A stretch of 64,000 bases of DNA from Carya illinoinensis (taxonomy: Eukaryota > Streptophyta > Magnoliopsida > Fagales > Juglandaceae), in assembly GCF_018687715.1 (NCBI RefSeq), contig NC_056765.1, positions 20,674,894-20,738,893 of the forward strand. The letters are read 5' to 3'. Of this stretch, positions 57,601 to 64,000 are shown piece by piece. A program made the position numbers and the translations under genes. The notes beneath the pieces were generated by a model, which saw nothing but the letters and a program-made list of their open reading frames with translations, searched no databases and had not been told where the DNA came from. How positions within the stretch are numbered: the first letter of the stretch is position 1; each line of letters opens with the position of its first letter.

Positions 57601-60600
57601 CTTAGTGACTTGTGGCACTTCTTGGGCTTGAGGGAAACCAATGGAACGGTGTAAACAGGTTTCAATAGGAAGAATGAAATAAAAGACGTGTTTCTTGGAG
57701 CCAATTCGTCCAAAGCTAGAACTAAACCTAGATGGTCCAAGTAAAGTGTAAACGAGGAATTGTCCCTGGAGAAATTGGTCTAAAAGGCTTCGGCTAGGGA
57801 CAGATTTGTAGCAACGCACATGAAGGTGACCCCAGGTTTCGATTCACTCTGATTTGGGTAATCACATGGCTTTGCTTCTATTGACATGTGATGGATATGG
57901 ACTAATCTTCTAATTCAATCTAAGAATGATGAGAAAAAAGAATAACAGCAATAAGGTCCTGATCGAAATGGCTAGAAAAGATTAATAGGGAAATTAAGCT
58001 GGAAACACGGTTTAGAAATGACTAATCATCTTTAAGTTGATTAATGCCCTTAAGTCAAGGTAGAAACATAAGAATGGCTAGATAAGCACCTTAGGTGCGT
58101 GTGGCACTTCTTGGGCATGAGGGAAACCAATGGAATGTTTTGTGCGGGCTTCAATAGAAAGAATGAAGTGAAATATGGATTTCTTGGTGCCAATTTGTCC
58201 AAAACTAGAACTAAACTATGAGGGTCAAGGAGGAGTGTAAATGAAGAAGTTTCCCTTGAGGAAAAGGTATAAAAGGATACGGCCAAGGGCGGAATTGTAC
58301 GAATGCACATGAAGGTATATCTAACTTCCGATTCGCTGTGAATTGGAAATTGCCATGGCTTTCATTCTAGTGACGTGTGATAGATCAATCTAAGAATGAT
58401 GTTAAACAACAATAATATCAAAATGGTCCAGATCGAATGGGCAAGAATGAATTTAAAGGGAAAGTAAGCTCGAAACAAGGTTTAAAGATTACTAACCATT
58501 TTTAAATTGATAAATGCCCTGAAGTAAAATTAGAAATTTAAGAATGGCTAGAAGAGCACCTTAGGCGCTTGTGGCACTTCTTGGACTTGAGGGAAACCAA
58601 TGGAACGGTGTCCGCGGAGTTCAATAGGAAGACTGAAGTAAAAGACAGATTTCTTGGTACCAATTCATCCAAAGCTAGAACTGAACTAGGAGGTCAAGGA
58701 CGGGTGTAAATGAAGAAGTTTCCATTGAGAAAATGGTCTAAAATGCCTAAGCTAGGGTCAGATTTGTTGTAATACACATGATGATGCACCTAGGTTTAGA
58801 TTGGCAATGACTTGGGAATTGACACGGCTTGGCTTGTATTGACATGTGATGGATCAAGTCTAATCTTCTAAATCAATCTAAATATGATGTAAAACAACAA
58901 TAATATCAAAAAGGTCCAGATCGAAAGGTTTAGAATGAATTTAAAGGAAAATTAAGCTCAAAACATGGTTTAGAGATGACTAATAACCTTTAACTTGATT
59001 AATGACCTTAACTCAATTTAGAAGCCTAACAATGGCCAGATACGTACCATAGTGGCATGTGGCACTTCTTGGGCTTAAGGGAAACCACTGGAACGGTGTA
59101 TGCAGGCTTCAATAGGAAGAGTGAAATAAAAGATGGGTTTCTTGGAGCCAATTCATTGAAAAAATTTCCCTTGAAGGAAAGGTTAAAAAGGACACAACTA
59201 AAGGCAGAATTGTACGAATGCACATGAAGGTGCACCTAGCTTCCAATTCATTGTGAATTGGAAATTGACATGGCTTTTGTTCTAGTGACTTGTGATAGGT
59301 CAAGGCTAATCTTCTAGATCAATCTAAGAATGATGTAAAACAACAATAATATCAAAATGGTCCAGATCGAAAGGGCAAGAATGGAATTTAAAGGGAAATT
59401 AAGCTCGAAACATGGTTTAGAGATTACAAATCATCCAAAAGTTGATTAATGTGCTTAAGTAAAGTTAGAAACTTAACAATGGCTAGATGAGCACCTTCGG
59501 TGTACGTGGCAGTTCTTGGGCTTTAGGGCAACCAATGGAATGTTGTGTGCGGGCTTTAATAGGAAGAATGAAGTGAAAGACCAATTTCTTGGTGCCAATT
59601 CGTCCAAAACTATAACTGAACTAGGAGGGTTAAGGAGGGGTGTAAATGAAGAAGTTTCCCTTGAGAAAATGGTCTAAAATGCCTTAGCTAGGAGCAAATT
59701 TGTTGTAATGCAAATGGTGGTGCACCAAAGTTACGATTGGTGATGACTAGGGAATTAACATGGCTTTGGTTCTATGGACATGTGATGGATCAAGGGCAAT
59801 CTTCTAAATCAATCTAAGAATCATATAAAACAACAATAATATCAAAAAGGTCTAGATTGAAAGGGCTAGAATACTTTAAAATTAAATTCAACTCAAAATA
59901 TGGTTTAAAGATGACTAGTAACCTTTAACTTGATTAATGACCTTAACTCAAGTTAGAAGCCTAACAATGGCCAGATAAGCACCTTAGTGGTTTGTCGCAG
60001 TTCTTGGGCTTGAGGGAAACCAATGGAACGGTGTATGTAGGCTTCAATAGAAAGAATGAAATAAAAGATGGGTTTCTTGGAGCCAATTCGTCCAAAGCTA
60101 GAACTAAACCTAGATGGTACAAGTAGAGTGTAAAGGAGGAATTTTCCCTTGAGAAATTGGTCTTAAAGGCTTCAGCTAGGGGTAGATTTGTAGCAAAGCA
60201 CATGAAGGTGTGCTTAGCTTCCGATTTGCTGTGAAATGGAAATTGACATCACTTTGGTTCTAGTGACGTGTGATAGATCAAGGCTAGTCTTATAAATCAA
60301 TCTAAGAATGATGTAAGACAACAATAATATCAAAAAGGTTCAGATCGAAAGGGCAAGAATGAATTTAAAGGGAAATTAAGCTCAAAACACGGTTTAGAGA
60401 TGACTACTCATCTTCAATTTGATTAATGCATTTAAGACAAGTTAGAAACATAAGAATGCCTAGATGAGCACCTTAGGCACATGTGGCACTTCTTCGGCTT
60501 GAGGCAAACAAATGGAATGTTGTGTGTGGGCTTTAATAGCAAGAATGAAGTGAAAGATTTCTTGGTGCCAATTCATCCAAAACTAGAACTTAACTATGAG

Positions 60601-61269
60601 GGTCAAGGAGAGGGTGTAAATGAAGAAGTTTATCTTCAGGAAAAGTTCAAAAAGGACACGGCTACGGGCGAAATTGTATGAATGCACATGAAGGTGCACC
60701 TAGCTTCCGACTCGCTGTGAATTGGAAATTGACATGGCTTTGGTTCTATTAACCTGTGATGGATTAGGGCTAATCTTCTAAATCAATCTAAGAATGATGT
60801 AAAACAACAATAATATCAAAAAGGTCGAGACCAAAAGGGCAAGAATGAATTTAAAGGGTAATAAAGCTCAAAACATGGTTTAGAGATTATTAATAATCTT
60901 TTAGTTGATTAATGCGCTTAAGTCAAGTTAAAAGCCTAACAATGGCCAGATAAGCACCTTAGTGGCATGTGGCACTTCTTGGGCTTGAGGGAAACTAATG
61001 AAACGGTGTATGTAGACTTCAGTAGGAAGAATGAAATAAAAGATAGGTTTCTTAGAGTCAATTCGTCCAAAACTAGAACTGAACTACGAGGGTTAAAGAG
61101 GGGTATAAATGAAGAAGTTTCCCAAGAGAAAATGGTCTAAAATGCAAACGGTGGTGCACCAACTTTACGATTGGCAATGACTTGGGAATTGACATAGCTT
61201 TGGTTCTAAATCAATCTAAGAATGATGTAAAACAACAATAACATCAAAAAGGTCCAAATTGAAAGTGCT
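54642..61269 (+). repeat. 487-bp tandem array, block 5 (longest)
   Basis: Fourteen landmarks: 54812, 55297, 55786, 56272, 56887, 57376, 57864, 58353, 58822, 59268, 59758, 60246, 60732, 61192. Most spacings are 485-490. Variants differ in the 200 bp before the landmark: A (gaggaattttccc, gcgaagcacatgaagg), B (gaagaagtttccc, gcgatgacttggg), C (aaggtcaaaaagga, gtacgaatgcacatg). The order here is A B A B C B A C B C B A/C C B, with hybrids at 58353 and 60246. The 56272-56887 interval has a 23-bp tandem copy (56311-56351) and an extra partial landmark at 56466. It ends abruptly at 61269 at the E2 LTR. Confidence 0.93.
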
Positions 61270-63474
61270 TGATTGAGCTGAAATATTGCATGTTTTAGCT
61301 ATTTAAAACCAATGTATTTTAAATTCATCATGACATTATTATTGGTTTTAGATGGAAAAATAGTTAATAAGCATAAATACGAGTTGTGATTTTTAATTGA
61401 TTAATATCATGTTTATGCTTAATTTTATAACTATAATTTAATGAGACAATATTTCCTCACATATATAGTTTATTTGTGATAATCTATTTTTTCCTTTTAA
61501 TTTATTTTTGAGTGTTATTTTTATTGTTTGTGAATAAGTGACAACCATATGTGCATGATGCAGTGTAGGTGGTGATATTGAGTTGGAAGAAAGATAGAGA
61601 ATGATGGTGAAGAAGTGAGTACGTGGTAACAAATAGGGCTGGACTCAAGAACCAAACATGAAGCACATGCAGCACTCAACAAAGCACACATGCAGTTCAT
61701 TCGGACCCACTCACACACGCTGTACAGCAGCAAATTCGGACATTCCCAGCACACAGCCACTCACACCGGACACATGCAGGAAAGCGCGCAACACATGCTC
61801 AACAACCACACTCGGTGCAGCACTCACACATCAGCAGCACATGTTAGCTTTTTACTTTTTTTTTGGCTGGCAGACTTCACGGAAAGAGGCACTTCACGGA
61901 GCACAGGAGAAGAAAATGATTGGAGGTTTTCGTTTGAGTGGGCTGGTTTCACGGACGTTGCTTTGCTTTCATACGGGTTATTCTGGTTTTTCGGAAGAAG
62001 GGGAGCTCGGGCAGTAGGGTCTCTCGTTCATCACATGCAGCATTTCAACACATGACAGCAGGAACATCATTCGGATCACTCAACACATGCAGCAATCATC
62101 ACTCGGACCACATTCAGCAACACTGCAGCAAACACATGCACGCATGACAGCAGATAAAGCAGAAGCAGAAGAAGCAATCATCACTCGGACACAACAGCAC
62201 ATGGAGACTCAAAAGAACACAACCTGCAGCAAGGACAACAACACATGCAGCAGGTCAGCAGAAGAAAGAAAAGTGCAGCACAGAAAGCACTCGGACAGAA
62301 AGATTCACACCAGCTCACATGCAGATGCAGCAGCTTTCGGACAGCTTCCAAAGTGCAGCAACCTGGACAGAAAACATACAAAAACAGATGCACATGCACA
62401 CCAACTAACCAGACATCATGCAGACCATTCAAACACAGAAGCACATGAAAAAGCATCACCAAGACAGTAGCTTTCGGACAGCACATGACACCATGCAACA
62501 ACATCATTCGGACATGCAGCAGACAGCAGCTTTGACAAGCACATGCAGTGCAGAAAACATTAAAACACAACCTGCAGCAGAAGATCACCACGGCTATAAA
62601 AGGAAGGTTTTTATTCAACAACAGGATTGGGGGCAGTAGCTTAGTTTAGGGGAGTCTTCGGCTAGGATGTTTTCTACGGCAGTAGCTTAGATTAAAATCT
62701 TTCTTTCTCTTTCATTTCGAGTAGCCTAGTTTAAAGTTTCTTATGCTTTTCGTTCAAACCAGGGGGCAGTAGCTTAGTTTAGTTTTTTTTATGCTTGTCA
62801 TTCAGACTTTGAAGTCTTCGGGAGGGGAGCGGCAGTTTTAGTTTTTAAGTTGTTTTATTTTCTGTTTAGAAGCTAGTTGTTTCGGAGGGCAGTTTTGTTT
62901 TTAGTTTCTTATTTGTTTTACTTTCAATTAAAAGTAGTAGCAGCAAGTTCAGATTTTTGGATTGGAGAACGTAGTCTCGATTTCCAAACATCAAGCTTAT
63001 TCCTTACAATTCCTGTTTTTATTTAAATTCAGTTTAATGTCTTTTACTTTTCCTTTCACCTTTAATTTCTGTCTATTTAAATTACTGTCATTTATTTTTC
63101 CTTGCACCTTTAATTCCTCTATTTAAATTAATGTCATTTATTTTTCTTGCTCCTTTAAATTTCAGTCTATTAATTTCAGCAATTTTAATTTACTTTCTTG
63201 CATTTTAATTCCTTACATTTCATCGCTGCACTTAAATCCAACAAACATGAATCTGGTTCACGACCAGTAAATTTTGATTTTCATTGCACTTTTCCATCCA
63301 TTGTACATATCATCCTCTTATTTTCTCTTTGTGAAATTTTTCACATTTTTCTCAACAAGTTTAATTTTAAGCAACTTTCCCTGAGGAGACGATCTAGGAA
63401 TTTATTCCTAATTATTACACGACATCCTCCTGCACTTGGGATAGCATTAGTGCTACTCATTTTTGAGTGAGTCA
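61270..63474 (+). repeat. 5' LTR of E2
   Basis: 2,205 bp, TGATTGAGCTG to GAGTGAGTCA, followed by a primer-binding site. The ends match the E1 LTR (first about 130 and last about 250 bp). The middle (61670-62560) is instead filled with degenerate acatgcagca and ttcggaca words, which create the H-, T- and Q-rich open frames seen there (61658-62470). These are not genes. Confidence 0.88.
62595..62602 (+). promoter_or_regulatory. TATA box of the E2 LTR
   Basis: TATAAAAG in ggctataaaagga, the same context as at 33829. It lies directly after the repeat-rich section, so that section would be upstream promoter (U3) DNA. Confidence 0.68.
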
Positions 63475-63480
63475 AGTTTT

Positions 63481-63497
63481 TGGCGCCGTTGCCGGGG
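63481..63497 (+). other. tRNA-Asp primer-binding site of E2
   Basis: TGGCGCCGTTGCCGGGG, complementary to the 3' end of plant tRNA-Asp, six bases after the LTR end. Confidence 0.93.
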
Positions 63498-63591
63498 AAA
63501 GTTGTCTAACTTAAATTTAAACTTGTTATTGTTTTTTATTTTTTTTTTACTCATCTCATTTGCATCAACCACTCATCTCCACCATATTAGA

Positions 63592-64000
63592 ATGATGTAT
63601 CAATTCATGCCAGTATTTCAAGAAGGTGGGTCTGAGCCAATCCAATCAACTAACTGGGTCAATCAAGCACAGAATCAGCACTTCTCCAACACATATAATC
63701 CGGGGTGGAGAAATCACCCAAATTTCTCATGGAGAAATGATCAGCCTGGTTGGTCCCCACCTCCTCAGCACCAGTATCCGCCATATCAAAATCCTCAGAG
63801 CTATCCTTATGTAGCTCATCCTGGATTTCAGCCTCATGTAGCTGCACAAAGTCCTCAGTCTTCATCATTTGCCAATAAAACTCTAGAAGACAGTATGGCA
63901 CAGATGGCCAATACATTTCAGCAATTCATTCAGACCACCACAAATAATACTCAGGCCATAAATGAGTTGCATGGCACTGTTAATAAGATGAGCACAACCT
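63592..64000 (+). CDS. Partial gag-like protein of E2, C-terminal type, open at the window end
   Basis: Plus-strand frame 1 from the ATG at 63592 (a second ATG follows at once) stays open to base 64000, at least 136 codons. Residues about 35-47 (63694-63732) are YNPGWRNHPNFSW, the signature that follows the zinc knuckle in the gags at 38835 and 7495. After it come a Q- and P-rich stretch and a helical SSSFANKTLEDSMAQMANTF segment. The capsid domain and zinc knuckle, which should come first, are absent: the frame begins only 94 bp after the primer-binding site. Either this copy has a deletion or this subfamily uses a shortened gag. The frame has no stop between the primer site and the ATG, so the start is only the first plausible one. 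Confidence 0.75.
   Translation, partial: MMYQFMPVFQEGGSEPIQSTNWVNQAQNQHFSNTYNPGWRNHPNFSWRNDQPGWSPPPQHQYPPYQNPQSYPYVAHPGFQPHVAAQSPQSSSFANKTLEDSMAQMANTFQQFIQTTTNNTQAINELHGTVNKMSTT

Larger units (their letters stand above)
61270..64000 (+). mobile_element. Athila-family element E2, 5' part
   Basis: 5' LTR (61270-63474), tRNA-Asp primer-binding site (63481-63497) and the start of a gag-like frame running off the window. It lies at the right edge of the tandem array, cutting a monomer after gaaagtgct. It is of the same LTR family as E1 at both LTR ends. Confidence 0.88.

Noticed and set aside
37751..61269. CRISPR array or regularly spaced repeat system
   Set aside because: Repeat units are contiguous, about 487 bp, with no short repeat/unique spacer structure, and the surrounding DNA is plant retroelement sequence.
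61658..62621. H-, T- and Q-rich frames on both strands, up to 146 codons
   Set aside because: They come from degenerate acatgcagca and ttcggaca repeats within the LTR upstream of its TATA box.
63659..63916. 85-codon minus-strand frame at the window end
   Set aside because: It is antisense to the gag-like plus-strand frame, which carries a recognisable family signature.

Overview
This window is a gene-free, repeat-packed stretch of plant (angiosperm, probably eudicot) nuclear heterochromatin. I infer this from Ty3/gypsy polyproteins of the plant Tekay/Del chromovirus and Athila/Tat types, primer-binding sites matching plant initiator tRNA-Met and tRNA-Asp, and long LTRs with TG...CA ends. No host protein gene, tRNA, rRNA or CRISPR was found. 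Most long open frames are retroelement remnants or low-complexity read-through in LTRs.

Layout. 1-7825 is a nest. The 3' half of a Tekay element (RT, RNase H, integrase, chromodomain, polypurine tract, LTR; 1-4785) sits inside an inverted LTR (4786-5899). That LTR lies in an LTR of another family (5900-6456), which lies beside a broken Athila-type gag (6497-7825). 7826-12340 holds a solo-LTR-like unit, an unassigned stretch and an Athila-type LTR. 12340-21445 holds an Athila 3' non-coding tail split by a solo Tekay LTR (13105-15107), then a short non-autonomous Del-like element (about 15675-21445) whose 3' LTR is split by another solo LTR. 21446-28406 is a Tekay-type element with a decayed gag and no pol. 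It is cut off at 28406 and fused to a 5'-truncated Athila element (28407-34987: RT, RNase H, integrase, 3' LTR).

From 37751 to 61269 there is a tandem array of about 30 monomers of roughly 487 bp, in at least three sequence variants. It is interrupted by an Athila-type fragment (38634-41505), two solo Tekay LTRs (42377-44482 and 52475-54641) and an internally deleted gypsy element (46323-48767). At 61270 the 5' LTR of a further Athila-family element begins; its primer-binding site and the start of a gag-like frame run off the window end.

Nothing here forms a working pathway. The parts record successive insertion, LTR-LTR recombination, truncation and unequal exchange in the array. The most unusual points are the 487-bp array with mixed variants and a duplicated insertion junction, the in-frame minisatellites inside a decayed gypsy pol, and a 632-codon frame made by fusing a Tekay LTR to Athila pol. 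All family assignments come from reading motifs by eye; no database search was run.
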